From NCBI GenBank assembly GCA_907165275.2, contig OU015669.1:4858501-4922500 (forward strand): a DNA stretch of 64,000 bases. The letters run 5' to 3'. Positions within the stretch are counted from its first letter, which is position 1; each line of letters starts with the position of its first letter. The DNA comes from Zygaena filipendulae. Taxonomy: Eukaryota; Arthropoda; Insecta; Lepidoptera; Zygaenidae. The translations under genes were made by a program, and so were the position numbers. Positions 1 to 13,800 of the stretch are shown here, piece after piece. The notes beneath the pieces were generated by a model. That model was not told the DNA's origin. It saw only the letters and a program-made list of their open reading frames with translations, and ran no database searches.

Positions 1-756
1 TGGCTTTGTGATTTTAAACGTTACAAAGTTTATTGTATTTATTGCAGAGAAAAAGCGTGTTTTACTATAGGTACAGTGTGTAAGTTAAATTAGTATCTAC
101 TTGACATGGATACGCACACAACATTACTTCATAATATGCTTCATATTCAATTCAACATCTTTTGTAGGTACCTATCTTAATGACAGTCTCAACGTCTCAA
201 TTGATATGAAGGATAGTTTGAAACTGTATGTTACTAAAATAACGTTTACACTAGCATGCGCTGCATCACGGCGGTTTGTCGCCGGGTGGGATTTGACCAA
301 AAATTACAAATAACACTTGAAGCATTCTGAAGACCGTTTAAAGAAAAAAAATTGTCTTTAAAATCTAAAATCTTTTGAAAACTAAAATCGTGAGATACGT
401 GTTAAAACAGTCTAACTAAACCAAATAAAACGTGAAGTGTTTCTAATTTCTAGTGCATTTGACATAATATAGGTACTTTCAACAATTTTTCTGCCAATAA
501 AACAGTTTTTTGGCATTTTAAAATCGGTCGAATTAAAGTAAGTAAGTAAATTTCCCAATATTGGGAAACTTTCACATCACCGTAAATCCAAGCAGCTCAC
601 TAGGTACATATTGCAATTTCTTTAATAACGTACGTACAAAAGATTGTTCTGCTGCTTCAGAATGGCTTCACTAGGCTCGGCGAGTATCGCCGGACAACTA
701 ATTAAATAAAAAAAATCTCGCGTAAGGGGAACTTAAAGTGACAATATAATATTATG

Positions 757-897
757 AAGCTGTTTCTCGCAGTTTCAACCTCGTTTATTTCGGATTTGCC
801 GCGGGAATTATGTAACAAAAAGTACCCTATGTCCTATTCTGTACCCCTGACAACGTGTATGTAAAATTTTGTGACAATCGTTCAAGTAGTTAAAATT
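757..897 (-). mobile_element. Helitron-like fragment
   Basis: Degenerate reverse-oriented copy: gccgcgggaatta, then the pieces ccctgacaacgtgta and acaatcgttcaagtagtt shared with the copies at 9690 and 58754. Confidence 0.55.
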
Positions 898-994
898 ATT
901 ATGTTTTTCCTCATAAAAGTAGTTTGTAATTATAAAATTATTCTAGAGGCCGATCGCGCTGTTTTAACGACATTGTAAAAAAAACTGCTCTTAC

Positions 995-1103
995 GGCCGC
1001 GCTCAGAGTCGGTTTAATGATTACCTATTTAATTTTAAGTAAAGATTTTAAAAACAAACAGCTGCACTCGGAGACGTTATGTAAAGATATTAACGATATA
1101 CCT
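995..1103 (+). mobile_element. MITE with GGCCGCRCTCAGAGTCG ends (copy 1)
   Basis: Aligns with the reverse complement of the copy at 59880-59997, including the inner string cactcggagac. The right end is degenerate. The open frame at 1017-1319 begins inside it and is therefore doubtful as a gene. Confidence 0.6.
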
Positions 1104-1403
1104 AGTGGCACAGATAATATAATACTATGCTGTAGTAGTAACGATCCTTTTTCCCGTATATCAAGAAGTATACTCGTAAAGGTAGATCCAGATATAATTT
1201 ACCCAAAAACATTAGGGGTCGAAGATTTAGAAGGCCTCGAGGTGGATCCATTAACGCCCCTCAGATTAGCGGCCTGGCGCTGGTTAGTTTTATTAACGCT
1301 TGCCTTAATATCCTACTAATGCTTCATCGGTTAATTATGCAATTTTGTCAGCCCTAAAACCATTTATTACACTTTTTTATTAAACATTATATCCGCGTAA
1401 GCT

Positions 1404-1456
1404 TCTATACTAATATTATAAAGAGGTACAGTTTGTTAGGTTGTAGGGGTAATCTG
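1404..1456 (+). mobile_element. Helitron-like 5' end fragment
   Basis: Starts TCTATACTAATATTATAAAG, as in the copies at 34109 and 43063, then breaks off against the fold-back element. No matching continuation is visible past that element, so the rest was probably lost. Confidence 0.55.
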
Positions 1457-1462
1457 AATCCC

Positions 1463-2021
1463 ACCAAAAACATAAATGTAAAAAAGGAGAGCCAAGTTTA
1501 AAACAAAAATTATGCTTGGCTGTGGGCTTCGCTGCAAAAAAAATGGAGATCTAAATGAGTGCCAAGTTCTATAAAAATAAAATATATATATATTAAAATA
1601 TATGGACATAGATAAGCAATAGTGTGTTGACCCACACTGGAGAAATTTTGAGGAAATCGTGTTTTAAAAGTAGGAGCGCCATTTTGTATCAACATTTTTT
1701 ATGTTCAATATTTAGTTATATATTTGAGCAATGTAATAAGGTAAACACATAAGTAAAAAACGTTCCCTAACTCTCGATAAATCGTGCTGAATCAATAACT
1801 TAATTTTGTGGGTTAATACGTTATTGCTTATCTGCGTCCATATATACATGTATATGTATATATGTCCATATATATATGTATATGTATATATATTTTAATA
1901 TATATATTTTATTTGTTCCTATAAATACATATTTCGATTTTGCATAGAACTTGGTAGCCAAGCATAATTTTTGTATTGAACTTGGCTCTCCTTTTTTACA
2001 TTTATGTTTTTGGTGGGATAT
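1463..2021. mobile_element. Fold-back (long inverted repeat) element
   Basis: The left arm starts atcccaccaaaaacataaat and the right arm ends with its reverse complement. Inner segments also pair (ggacatagataagcaata near 1604 with the copy near 1823). Arms are roughly 160-200 bp with an (AT)-rich centre. No coding capacity. Confidence 0.75.
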
Positions 2022-2719
2022 CATTACTTTTTGTAAAGAAAACTAGGCAGGTATTGAGATTGTGGTTATAGTATAACAATCATTTGATTCATCGTTGAGA
2101 AAGAAGCAGGATGAACATAAATGTAATAAAACAATAAATAACCAAATCGGTATTCGTAAGCGGTGCCTATGTTTATGTGTTGCTCGGGAGCGCTTTTATG
2201 TAGATTTACTTCTGTTCTGTGTATGATTATGTGGTGCCGCGCGCCGCCGACGACACAGCGCTAGCCGGTTGTTTAGCGCGTATTACAAGTTTTTTGTATG
2301 GGGACACCACTTATTTTTATACTTTCTTTTTATTTTTAGATTTTTTCCTACACTTACACACAATTCCCGAACTGGATTCCAAATTTCAGCCTTCTAGGTC
2401 AGGAAGTAGGTTAGATTTAGGTACTATAATTATTATAATTATTATTATTATGTAGGTCAGTCAGTCAGTGCTAAAATTTACGACTTCTTGACCTTCATAT
2501 CTTTATTACCGTTTGAGCTAGCTTCATGAAATTTGGGCTTCTACATGTCCTTATGGATATAATTAAACACACGTAGTTTTATATGTTTACGTTAAAGAGG
2601 TTTTGACTTATAGAAGGGTCAAAAGTGGCACCAAGTGGTTCGTGTAATATTACACTCGGCGCTGGCTAACCAGTCCCTTTGCTTGAACTTGACTTGACAC
2701 GCTGCCGCGTGTCTAGATC

Positions 2720-2852
2720 TATAGGGATTTCGAAAATTCTTTTACCAAAAGAAAGCCACGTTATTTGTCAGTGTCGTAGGCTATATTGTTACCCAGAATT
2801 CCCGCGGAAACTCCGAAATTACCGCGAGCGAAACCGCGAGGAAACAGCTATA
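2720..2852 (+). mobile_element. Helitron-like 3' part
   Basis: Ends ccgaaattaccgcgagcgaa plus a short spacer and cagcta, the family 3' end with a weakened hairpin. Confidence 0.6.
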
Positions 2853-3060
2853 TCCGATAAAGGAAACAAAAACCAATTTTTTATACGGCTAGTTAAAAAA
2901 AGGTTTTTTTAACTAAGAAAAGTAATCAACTCCACTCGCCGCTGCTTCGCTACAAAGTATCGTTTACAAAGAATTTGCCTCTAAATCTTAATTTCTTTTT
3001 CTCGTTGAATAACATAATCAAATCCAGATACCTTCTGTAGAATCAACAATCTAAGTTTTT

Positions 3061-3106
3061 AACCGACTTCCAAAAAGGAGGAGGTTCTATGTTCGATTGT
3101 ATGTAT

Positions 3107-3147
<41 letters not shown>

Positions 3148-3230
3148 ATGTTCACCGATTACTCGAAGACGGTTGGACCGATTTGAAAAATTCTTTTTTT
3201 GTTTGAAAGGGTTTATATTTTCATCATTCC
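3061..3230 (+). repeat. Dispersed repeat with accgacttccaaaaaggagg start
   Basis: Shares aaaaaggaggaggttctat and caccgattactcgaagacgg with 34978-35120. Split here by a 34-base poly-T run at about 3110-3143. Confidence 0.7.
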
Positions 3231-3852
3231 TTATTTGGCTCATTTTATGACGTTAGTTACATGTTATATAACCTATTCAAGTTATTTTTTTTGTTTTTCT
3301 TTTGTTATTTAAAAGTACCACAGTCGCTGCCGCAGCTAGTGAAACGCCCTCTCACCGACGACATTGTGGATAGCAGAAACGACAATGGTTATAAAATATT
3401 GTTATATTGCATTATTATTCTAATGTGTACACTCTTGTTTTATGTTGTAATGTTGAATAACAATGTTACTTAATGTGGACGTGTTATATAACACAAGTTA
3501 TCTAACATGTTAATAGTCTGTGCGCACCGATACAAGGCTTCGCTCACAAAGAAAACGCACAATTTCACAAGTAACACCTCAGTTCCTTATACCAACGAAT
3601 TTAATTAAAACTGTGCGAATTGGAATTCCCACGTTTTGGGCGATGCCGTCGTTTCGCTCGCTTTGTTTCATTATCATTAACCGCTCCCCCGCCGATTAAT
3701 CTTCGTTACAGCGATGCGCTCCTGGTACCTTATGCCTACTGTCGGATTAAAGTCAGGAGTTGGGGTTGCTGCTCTCGTTTGCAAATTGATTTATCTTTCT
3801 TTAACCTATCTGGTACGTACGAGTATTAACTTTGCGTCACCATATTTGCATA

Positions 3853-3925
3853 CTAGCTGCACTGCCCGCGCCCCGCAGTTTCACCCTCGCGTATTTCAGG
3901 ATATCCTTAGGAAATCTACTGTATA
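3853..3925 (-). mobile_element. Helitron-like 3' fragment
   Basis: Reverse-oriented end: ctagctgcactgcccgcg followed by cagtttcaccctcgcg. Heavily degenerate. Confidence 0.4.
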
Positions 3926-5879
3926 TGACTTTTTTTATTTCGCAAGTACATAGGTACCTACTTAGGTAATTGACCATTTTTACACATTGAAATTGATTTG
4001 AACAATGATTAGAATTATGCGTACTGGTAAAAAATATATGAAATGTATGAAATTTAGGAATTGTACACAAATACTAGGATATGTATAAAATATTGTTTTA
4101 AAAACTATTTAATACATAAATGTCAGGAAATGTGTAAGATTCCTAGGAATTGTATAGGTATAATTCCAATATCTGATTAGGAAATGTATAAAAATAATGC
4201 TTTTTATACTATCTACTATATACGTATGCGCGCAGTAGCACCACACGTATCCGTTTTTCTTTAATTTTCCGAAAGTTTTTGTTTCTAACAAATATCGACA
4301 GTCACCGGGGAAATAAAACTCAATATCAGCAAAAGTAACAGCGCACCAGCTTATAACTAATAATCTCTAATAATAAGGTATTATCGACGTGATCTTTTTG
4401 ATGTATTTATTATGTGTATCGTCACAGCTCTTAGGTAAAAATAATCTTAGATAGAGCTCAAGAAATAAGTGTAATTAGAACCAAAGGGCAGCCCTGGGGT
4501 AATCACAATATACCTACACTATGACATAGACATATAATATGTACAATAAACATATATCTACGTGTACTACAGAAGTGCATGATGATCTTCCGTTTGTAAT
4601 GAAAGACAGCTCATTTGCTTAGTAAAAACAAAAGGCAAAAAGAAAACCAAAGGGATGACAAACTTTGTTTTAGTCATTTCCATCATTGCAAAGTGAAAGT
4701 TCGTTATAAAAAAACAACCGAATTTAAAACACAGCATATACACAGTAAAACAAAATACTTATTCAAAATTGAACGACCTAATGAACAAGGAATGTTCAGT
4801 TCCAAATATTTGTAGTTACAAATCTTCGTAAATTTGACTAAACGCATATCAAGAGTAATTTACGAGGTCATTAGTTAATATAGTAGAAGAGCAATAAGTT
4901 ATGCGTTATTAGCTCCGAAAGTCATTCGGTACTTACCGCGGGGGTAACTAATTGAAACTAACCAGAACGTTTGTTGTAATGAGGAGCCTACAAGACTCGT
5001 GATGGATGGTGTGTAGTTAATTTTGATGAAAATGAATATCAACGATGTTTTTACGGTATGTCAACATTCGCGAATTATCTCTAATGATAGGGATACTACT
5101 AGTATTATAGAAGTTCCTTAACGCGGATTGCGATAAGTGTTAATTGATAGATATCGTCGCGCATCACGCTAGAAAAAGCGTTATGCCCCTTGTATGCAAA
5201 TCGAGCCGTTCCGTTCCATCCGGCGTAGTTCGGAGTTTATCGTCAAGTGCTGGCCACCAGTTACTTGTTTACATGTATTAGTTAAATGTTACTTTTCCGC
5301 AGATTTTTCCAAATAAAATTAAATTTTGTTGAAGAAAAAAGCGTAAGGAACTTCGTTCCTCGTTCCCCTGACCGCACGCGTTTTTTTTTTTAATAATTAT
5401 ATTATTATTACATCCTGGATTACCATTTTATGTAAATTTTCTTCATTCCTGTAGGGGTGAGAGTTTCCCGGGAAATCTCGTAACGCATATCAATGGTACG
5501 AGCAGCATCTATTAATTTAAAAAAACAACAGAACTTAAGTCCCGTATTAATGAACACCACTCCAACTGGATACGCTCTTGTCCTTATCATTTTCCATAGC
5601 ATCGAACGAATATCTCTTGAGCGAGTCTTGCTTCTGAGTAGTAATTATAAATAGATCTCTTCACAATGAAGAGTTCCGAATATAGGACCTAATTATTTTT
5701 AGAGTCACAGTTATTTTAATCTACCAATCAAAATATTATAAATCTTATACTTAAAATTAATAAATGTTACTTACAAAAATAAATAGCTACTCAAAATACC
5801 AACCGCTTATACAAGTACTTAATTAAAGTTGTGAAATTGTGATACATCTTGCTCTCTCCGAATTTGAATTGTTTTGTGC

Positions 5880-5980
5880 TGTGCCCTATAAACAGGGTCC
5901 ATAAAGAACTGTTTACTAACTATCTCAACACCTAATGTTACTTAATGGATGTGCAATAAATAAATAAATAAATAAATAAA
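5880..5980 (+). repeat. Retroposon-like tail with (AATA)n
   Basis: A unique lead-in followed by gcaataaataaataaata. This is the form of a LINE or SINE 3' tail. No coding part is attached. Confidence 0.5.
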
Positions 5981-6388
5981 ATATCTTCACCTTGATTCTA
6001 CATATAAATATTGAAGTCAATTACAATACGTATAGGCATAAAGTAATACATTAGAGAGGCACTTCACTAATGGAAGTGTATCAACTAACTCGGACTCCAA
6101 ATGTAAGGTGAGCATAGTAGGCAACTGATAAGGATGCACGTTTGTAGCTGCAAAAAAAAGAGAAACTTGCTCGCAATATCGCTGCGGCTTCGCGTTCTCC
6201 CAGAGAGTCAGAAAAAATATTTAATTATTCCTGGCTCGATCGGTTGATGTAGTAAATTAAAGATTTGGTTGTAGCAAAGCAGCATCCATAAATCTATTCG
6301 CACCTAAGAGTAGCATAGTAACAATTATTACTAATATTGGTATAAAACATGAACGAGTGTTAAAAAGTTCGTAATATTATATTTTCTA

Positions 6389-6580
6389 CTAGCTGTCCCG
6401 CGCGGTTTCACCCGCGATAATTTCGGAGTTCCTTAGAGGTAGAATTTTCCAAAATCCTTTCTTATCGGATGCCTACGCCATACAAAGAACACACCCTCCA
6501 AGTTTCAGGTCTCTACGATCACCGGTTTAGGCTGTGCGTTGATCCATCAGTCATTCAGGACAAAGAATTTTATATGTAAA
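6389..6580 (-). mobile_element. Helitron-like non-autonomous element
   Basis: Reverse-oriented: ctagctgtcccgcgcggttt at the start, tcattcaggacaaag near the end. Same subfamily as the copy at 23844, which matches over nearly its whole length in the opposite direction. Confidence 0.7.
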
Positions 6581-7325
6581 AAATTAAAAACAAATAATAA
6601 TAATCGTGTTTTAAAATACTTTGTTTAATCCTTAACGCCAAAATTTATAGAAAGTACCAGCCCTGAATCTTTTAAAATAAGTAGGTACTAACTACTATTC
6701 CTGCATACGTATTCAGTTGAGTCCAACTGTTTACTTCTTTTCTCTATCTTGTTAACTGACTGTACCCGTGTTCGGTTAGTCCGGTGATCGCTGGAGGGTG
6801 ACCATGCGAGACCGCTGCCCGTGGGAACTCTACCCTTTGCCCCGCACTTTACATTATACTCAATTCCGCTTTTGTGTGGAAAAAACAGGGAGAAATTAAT
6901 GCAGTGTCGCCTTCGGGTGAGTAAGAAGTACTTCGAAAGTATCACGTTCCACGCAAAAAATGTTTTTTTGTAACTTTAATTGCATATTATAAGGAGGTTT
7001 TTCGCGCTTTAGTTATATATCAATTATTTTTAAATAGTTAAACATTAAAAAGTCCATTTAGCCCTTTATGCGTGATTAACAAAAGTTCACAAACACATTT
7101 TATATCAAAAACGATGTAATGGACAATTTGCTTTTAATCCATTGATTAAGATGTTCAGTCCCCGGTGAAAGTTCAACCTGCTAATCCACAGTGGCGCCTG
7201 TCAGTCTGTTATAAAAAATTGATAACGTTAATACCAGATAACCATATAGTTGTAAAAAGTTGCAGAGGCGTTCGGAAAGAAGGTAATGATATATATGCAA
7301 AAAGTTTGGAGACGACACGAAAGAG

Positions 7326-7530
7326 ATGTGCAAAGACTGAGCAGCATGCTGTATCTAGATATGTACCTACAGGTGTTCGGTAAATGACATGTGATAAATC
7401 GGAATGTGCCAGAAAAATATTATAGCCAAATAAAATGGTTCAAAGACTGAGCAACAAGCTGTATCTAGGTCAATACAGGTGCTCGGTAATAAACACGTGA
7501 TAAATCGAAGCGTGTCAGAAAAATACAGCC
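7326..7530. repeat. Diverged tandem duplication, about 90 bp units
   Basis: Units at about 7326-7417 and 7438-7530 share caaagactgagcarcawgct, tgtatctagrt and gtgataaatcg. Differences are scattered substitutions and small gaps. Confidence 0.75.
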
Positions 7531-8159
7531 TTACAAAATTCCCACTAACTTCTTTCTTAAGTTGTCGTGGAACTTCCTTTTTATTACTTACCTAGGTTCT
7601 TTTAGTCTTAAAGGGTGTCACGTTCTTGGGTTAACGTCAGACTTTTGCCCCAGTTAACGTTTTAACTATTTCATTTAATTAAAGTAGGTATTATAATAAT
7701 TAATAATCTTTTCTAAAGTTGCCCATGTTATTTATGAGACCCTTATATGTATGAAGTATGAAATGGTTATAGCCTAAAACAACAAAGAAAATATTTCATA
7801 TGTGGAAATAATTATGTTGTCATCATTCAATGGTTGTCATAATATAACAATTTACTAATATTAATGAGAACATAATTAATGTATAAATCTCATCTCAAAG
7901 AAATTTAATTAAATTATTCGCGACTGAATCTTGTATTTTACAAAAATACTAAAAGTCTACTCATATTTCGTACTCTTTACGTCGTAAGTACGTGTATTTT
8001 CTAAAATCAAAACTTTATATCATTGGTAGGAGATACTATTTTATTTTTTAAGCGGAACTGTACCGTAGAAATTTATAGAAAATCTGTTTACACAACAGAA
8101 ATATTAGCATTCTTTGTTTTTTTAATATATGTATAATATCATTTATTTATTTGCCAAAA

Positions 8160-8315
8160 AGGATATAGGGTACTTTTATTCCGGGATCCCCGCGGGAACT
8201 CTGAAATTAAGGCGGATGAAATCGCATGATATTTCGATAGGTACACGTTATCAGGGGTACAGAAAAGGACATAGGTCATAGGGCAATTTTAGCCCAGAAT
8301 TCACGTAGGAACGAG
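8160..8315 (+). mobile_element. Two adjoining Helitron-like fragments
   Basis: A 3' piece (ccccgcgggaactctgaaat) followed directly by a middle piece (caggggtacagaaaaggac) of the same family. Confidence 0.5.
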
Positions 8316-9689
8316 AACGTCTAGTCCATTCTATAGCTAATTCAAAATAGCTTATTCTTAAAGGAGAAAGAAGCCCTTTTCAACTGTTGGAGATATGTAT
8401 CGGGCGTCAACAGTCGTAATTTTAATTTAACTTCACAACTCCTTGGCGGAGTTACAATGTTATCAGGCGCCGATAACGCGCCGGGCCCGTCCCTTCTCAC
8501 CTCCGATAACAGTATCAAAAGAAAGCGACCGCGAAATATTCTATTTCGGCTTTAGTGTTGTGCGTTTTTTCAACGTTATTTTTTATCGACACTTCTTACT
8601 TTTCGAGTATCTACCTAAGCAATAAATCATAAAGCTTTTTTTAAATCTGCTTTATTTCTGATTTCTCTTATTGATCCCATATTTAAAAATAATTCTCTTT
8701 GAAAACAAGGAGTCACAAGAGTTAAATATTTCTTAAGATTTTATTTTAGTTGACAGTAGTTGACAACTAGTTGGCTCTTTTAATGTATTGAACATGTGTT
8801 TCAATTCTTAAACACTCACGAAATCGTTGAAGTTGTAGTGCAAAGAAAGATGTTAGGTATATCAAAAAAAATTAATAACATAATTGTGACCAGCTGAAGT
8901 CACTAAAACCAGAGAAAAAAAAAATAAAAAACAAAAGCAACTCTCTGAGCACGCCATAGCATCAACGCCGTTTACGGAACGTGCCCACACTTGAATATTC
9001 AAATTGGCCCCGCACAATAGGTCCTCCCCCTCCGCCCGACTCAGCAGTTGAAGCAGGCCCCTAACAGGAGTATATAGGAAGCAGCCACAAAGAGTTGCTG
9101 AGAGAAAAAAGTGGATTCCGGTTGTGTCAACCGCGCACAATAGTGGTGTAAAACATTTGAATGGGTACTATTTACCAGTGTTATGTAGATATATGTTATA
9201 AATTAATATATAGCTGAAGCTGAAATTATATAATTTCCTATATATTTTCATTAGGTATTATTACTTTTAGTATGAGACTACTGTGTATGTAGTTTGTAAT
9301 GTTCTTTTATTGTGTATTAGGTAAATAAACACCATGTATTTGAATATGTTTTTTGGTACATTTGTGATGTGCTTGTATTTCTTTAAAGGCCCTGGGTGAA
9401 AAATTATGACCTCCGAAAACTATAAAACGGGTTTCCTTTCCATTGTTTTGAACAACACTATTATTTCTTCCTGAGGATTGGGTTGCTCTACCCATTATTA
9501 TCAAAGCACCAACAGTTTCACCTGACTTGTCTTCTAAAGCTGAAACGAATTTTCAAACTATATTCGAGCTATTCGATGCTATTGCGCTGATATTGTACAA
9601 AGTAGATGCGTAATGTGCATGCGCGTATCTCTGTTCGTCTTATACTTTCTATATCTCTTTTACTTCTTATTTTCCGTAATTTCATCTGC

Positions 9690-9835
9690 GTTAACTTCGG
9701 AATTCCCGCGGGAATTCCAGGGTAAATTACCCCATGTCCTCTACCGTACCCCCAACGTTTCATGACGATTGTTTGAGTAGTTAAGGCGTGTAAGCCTAAC
9801 AAACAAAATCTCACTCGCATTTATAATATTGGGCT
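9690..9835 (-). mobile_element. Helitron-like element, reverse orientation
   Basis: cggaattcccgcgggaattc followed by tgtcctctaccgtaccccc and acgattgtttgagtagtt, in the same order as at 757 and 58754. Confidence 0.65.
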
Positions 9836-10040
9836 GTGTGGTCGCTGATTAGTGAATTGATTTTTTGAACATGACAGGAAACTGTCATAGACAATCCCGG
9901 CACATCACAAAGATTCCGATAAGATTCTGAAATTCACGTAGTTAATATAGCGGGTAGCTAGTAAACTACACTCTAAAAGGACGTGTTCAAAGTTGTTAGG
10001 AATGCGAAGTGTGCGACCAGGAGCGTAGCGTCGAGTAGCG

Positions 10041-10190
10041 ATGGATCTATTAGCGTTAGCAAGCCAATCTCATTTAGAATTAGCAGATGTTAAATCTCTG
10101 TGGTTGACGTTTAATAATTTTTCTTGCCGTCAAAATATTAATAGATTTCATAAAATCATTGCAGATTACGTACATTATATTACGCATTCG
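10041..10190 (+). other. Open segment with ATG and splice donor, unknown
   Basis: ATG in a good context (gtagcgatgg) opens 50 codons ending at a consensus donor gtaagc. It starts MDLLALASQSHLELADVKSL and has no signal peptide or domain I recognise. Its phase does not fit the candidate CadN2 exon at 14665; joined there it would stop after five codons. Could be a first exon, a uORF-bearing 5' UTR exon, or chance. Confidence 0.2.
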
Positions 10191-10639
10191 GTAAGCATAA
10201 TTTACCTAAATTAATGCTAATACTAAATTTCCATCACTATCGCTGTGCGGTATCGTCGTTTTGAATTATGAACAATCGACGATCCTAGAAGCTCTAATAA
10301 CGTTCGTGTTACAAATACATTAATTATGTCGGGCTAGTGTAGTCTTGACACAACCGCGGGGGTGTCGTGTCGTCCATTGTGTGCGCCTAATGCCGAATGT
10401 TTAGATTCCCAGAGCTCTTGGGGGTTAAGTGTGTGGGATCCGAGGGCTGAATGTTATAGCACTTCATGACCTTAATAGTTATATTCGGTACACTTTCGGT
10501 ATCTAGACTAGTCGATTCCCATTATATTATGTAAAAACGTCAGGCAAAAAAGGTAATAAAAACATCGCGTTCAAGTCCCGCGTAATTTACATAATATAAT
10601 GTGCTCAAAACGCGAAAATCTAAAAACTTTAGTCGATTC

Positions 10640-10800
10640 CCTACGGTTTCACTAGGCTTTCCATGAGAATTTCGAAATATAAAGTACCCTATGTCACTGA
10701 GAAATACTGTAACTTCCTCTAAGTGAATTTTCAAAATCGATTAAATAGTTTTTGAGTTTATCCATGACAAACATACAAAACAATTAAATCTTATCTCTTT
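10640..10800 (-). mobile_element. Degenerate Helitron-like copy
   Basis: gagaatttcgaaatataaag, taccctatgtcactgag and ttttcaaaatcgattaaata recall the reverse of the copies at 34109 and 43063. Confidence 0.4.
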
Positions 10801-13800
10801 ATCTACCTATAGATGTAACACAAGACAACGTTTTTGGGATTTCCTCGGCAACTCTCTTTACCGGCACATTACATAGTCCCCGTAATAAGAATTTGATGTA
10901 TAAAATATTTAAAATGTCTAAATCCCCGATTTCTTTAATAACTTTCATCAATATCGATTATAAAACCTCAAAACAACAAATTCACACTAGTTATTTTTCT
11001 AAAATAATACTTGAAAGTTGTAAATAAATATACGTAGTATCAACTCTGCGATACTGCGAAACCAGTCAACTAAGCTATGTAACATATTGATACGTCTGTG
11101 TAGTACCTTGGTAGTATATATAATTACCTACGATAACGCGCAACGTCAATTTTAATCATATCCCTATTTGCTCTAAGGTAATATTATTCCGTTATCAAAT
11201 ATAATATTTCGTCACAAATCATTTGCAGAGCGCGTGTATCCAGACGCAAGATACACAATTTGTAGTGAAACATCCTTTACATCAAAGGTTTTTGTCCCTT
11301 TGAGTTAAACCTTGCGTGCTATTTTCCAATTTGCACGCTAATTGTATTTAAACCTTATCTACAAATACTGGATGAATTATTATTTATTTATGTTTATCTA
11401 TCTTGTAGAATGTATGTACATATTTTAAAAACATTGATTTCTAAGCGTATAATTATATATATATATACGTATTGAAAGTCGATTCTTAGAACCTCCTTAT
11501 AAAATATGCATGCTGTTATTATAAATATACAAATTAATACTTAACCAACATAAATTTGTCCACTATGTGAATGAGCCGGTCTCTATCTCTAAGAGCATTT
11601 TGCGGTTACATCCTTATCGTGGATGATTCTATTTAGGTAACAGTGCGGTTAAAATTGTCGTTTAGCGCTCTTATTAAAGCCACTTAATTTGTTTCGACGA
11701 TGCCTTCATCAATCAGCTTTCGGGCGAGCTTAATACGGACCAACGTTTCAATCACTCCCAACTTTTTGTCCCAACAACCGAAGCACCGCTATCAATCACA
11801 CCTGGTTATATTCGGTATTTCTAACGTGATATTATTTTGATGGACGGATACAAAGCCCTTTTCAGTGAATACGCGTGTTATGTTCCGATCTAAGAATGAA
11901 CCAACAAAAGCCTCGTGTTGTATGCGTTTACATAATTATTGGGTGTAACTAAAGTGATAAGTGAAGTTTTGACGGTAAAATTATTAGTCACGATATAAGT
12001 CTTTTTTGCTTGCAAACGTGAATAGAATAGGTTAATATTTTTAAGCTTTTATAAAACAGTTAACTTTAACTGTTAGTGTGTAATTGTAAGGTATATTAAT
12101 TCTACTTTAGCTTTGGGCAATAACTTCTTTAGCTATTGCACTGGCTATTGCACAACAAAAAGTGCCTCTCTGGTTTATTTTGTTAGTAAGAATAATAAAA
12201 AAGATCTGAAAATAAATAAAAAATAACGCGACGTAGTACTCTATCAGTGTTGTCTCAAGATGTTTTCTGGATAACTGTTATTGTCTGTGGCAATACTTAT
12301 CTCTCACGTGGTTACAAATATGGTAAATATCATATAAAAACAATGTAACACTGCTAAAAGACCACCGCTCCTGCGCTAACCCAAAATTGAACCATACGAG
12401 CTATACAAAGCTGAGCCAGACAAGGTAAAAGCCACAGCGAACATCCTCAAATTGACTTGCCGGGAAACAAAGGAAGTTTGTGGAAACTCGCTAAATGTTC
12501 GGTATATAAGTATATGTCGGTACTCGGTAGAGTCGATCGTAGTAGATTTCCATTCATTTGAATTATATGCAAACTTCTTGATGTTCTATGAACTCTTGGT
12601 ATTTGCGATAAGTTTCAGCTTGAATTAAACAAAGTCGAAAAAACATTAATGCAAAGCCAAAGACATGCTCAAGGCTCAATTCAGTCCAAAACCCGAAAAC
12701 AGTAAAGGCCTGAAGCAAAATGTTACCCGTCTTATCAGCTTTAATAGTTCATTATTGCAAAACTAGCGATCCACCCTAATTTCGCTCGTGTACAATTAAC
12801 TAATGTGATGTGGGTTTAAAAACCACCACTTGTACCTTAAAGTTTACGATCGTATTATTTTTTATTAATATAAAACATATTGAATCGACTTTTGGAGATA
12901 ACATCCACTGTGAACTTTAAACCTCTTTAAGACCTTCAATTCGTTTACAAAATTATTTCGTGTACGTTAGGTACATTATTGTGTATGTATATTGTTCAGC
13001 CAGCGTGTCAGTTGTCACGTATACGGTATAAGCCCCCGTTTTTTTATATGGTTGCTCATAAAGTACCTAATATGTTACATAGATGTTTAGCGTACGCAAA
13101 TTTGACCATTGACTAGTGCTTTTTGCTTTATCATAGAAAAAAGCCTTTATTTACCCACAACAGATTTTTTGATTTTAACATATCCACCTTATGATGACAC
13201 ATCAAATCTAACCTAGCAACTCAGTATCATTTTTTGTCCTCAGTATTACGCAGAATACCGATTGTTTGCAAACGAACGAGTTATACAATGTGACGGACGA
13301 AATATTGTATGCGTTAGATGTGAAAGCTTGCAAGATACAGTATAAAATAACAAGGGTAATTTACCCAACGCCATTTGTCACTCGACTGAGCTATAGGGAA
13401 TAGAGTATTGTTTGTGCATCTTACGTATCTTGTTACGAAGCGTTGTCTTACATTATCTCCACCGAGGCGTGTGCTTCTAATAGCTTTAATTACTATGTAA
13501 ACACGTCTCGTTAATTTGAGCCGACTGATTATTGTTGTATTATCTGTTAGCTTATTCGGAACGTAACAGCCTGTTACACAAACACTGGCTGCTTCTGATA
13601 TTTTGAAGAACACTGTTTCTTAGTGATTTTAAGCGGTTGAACGAGCTGCACTGCTGGAAATCAGCCTTGAGGTCTCCCATCATGGCATGCAAAGACGCCG
13701 TTCACTTCTTGGTACGGCTTTCCAATATTTATAAAGTTCAACGACACCTTTGCGAAATGTTTCATTTGCGGTGTTATTTTTTCTCGAATAAATTTTGTCT

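Noticed and set aside
1017..1319. 100-codon open frame, + strand
   Set aside because: Its first third is MITE sequence shared with 59880-59997 and the rest has no recognisable domain.
8862..9140. 92-codon open frame, - strand
   Set aside because: No domain, A-rich low-complexity stretch inside, no splice or poly(A) context.
12500..12545. TATA-like promoter (tatataag near 12502)
   Set aside because: AT-rich DNA produces many such matches and there is no downstream exon to support it.
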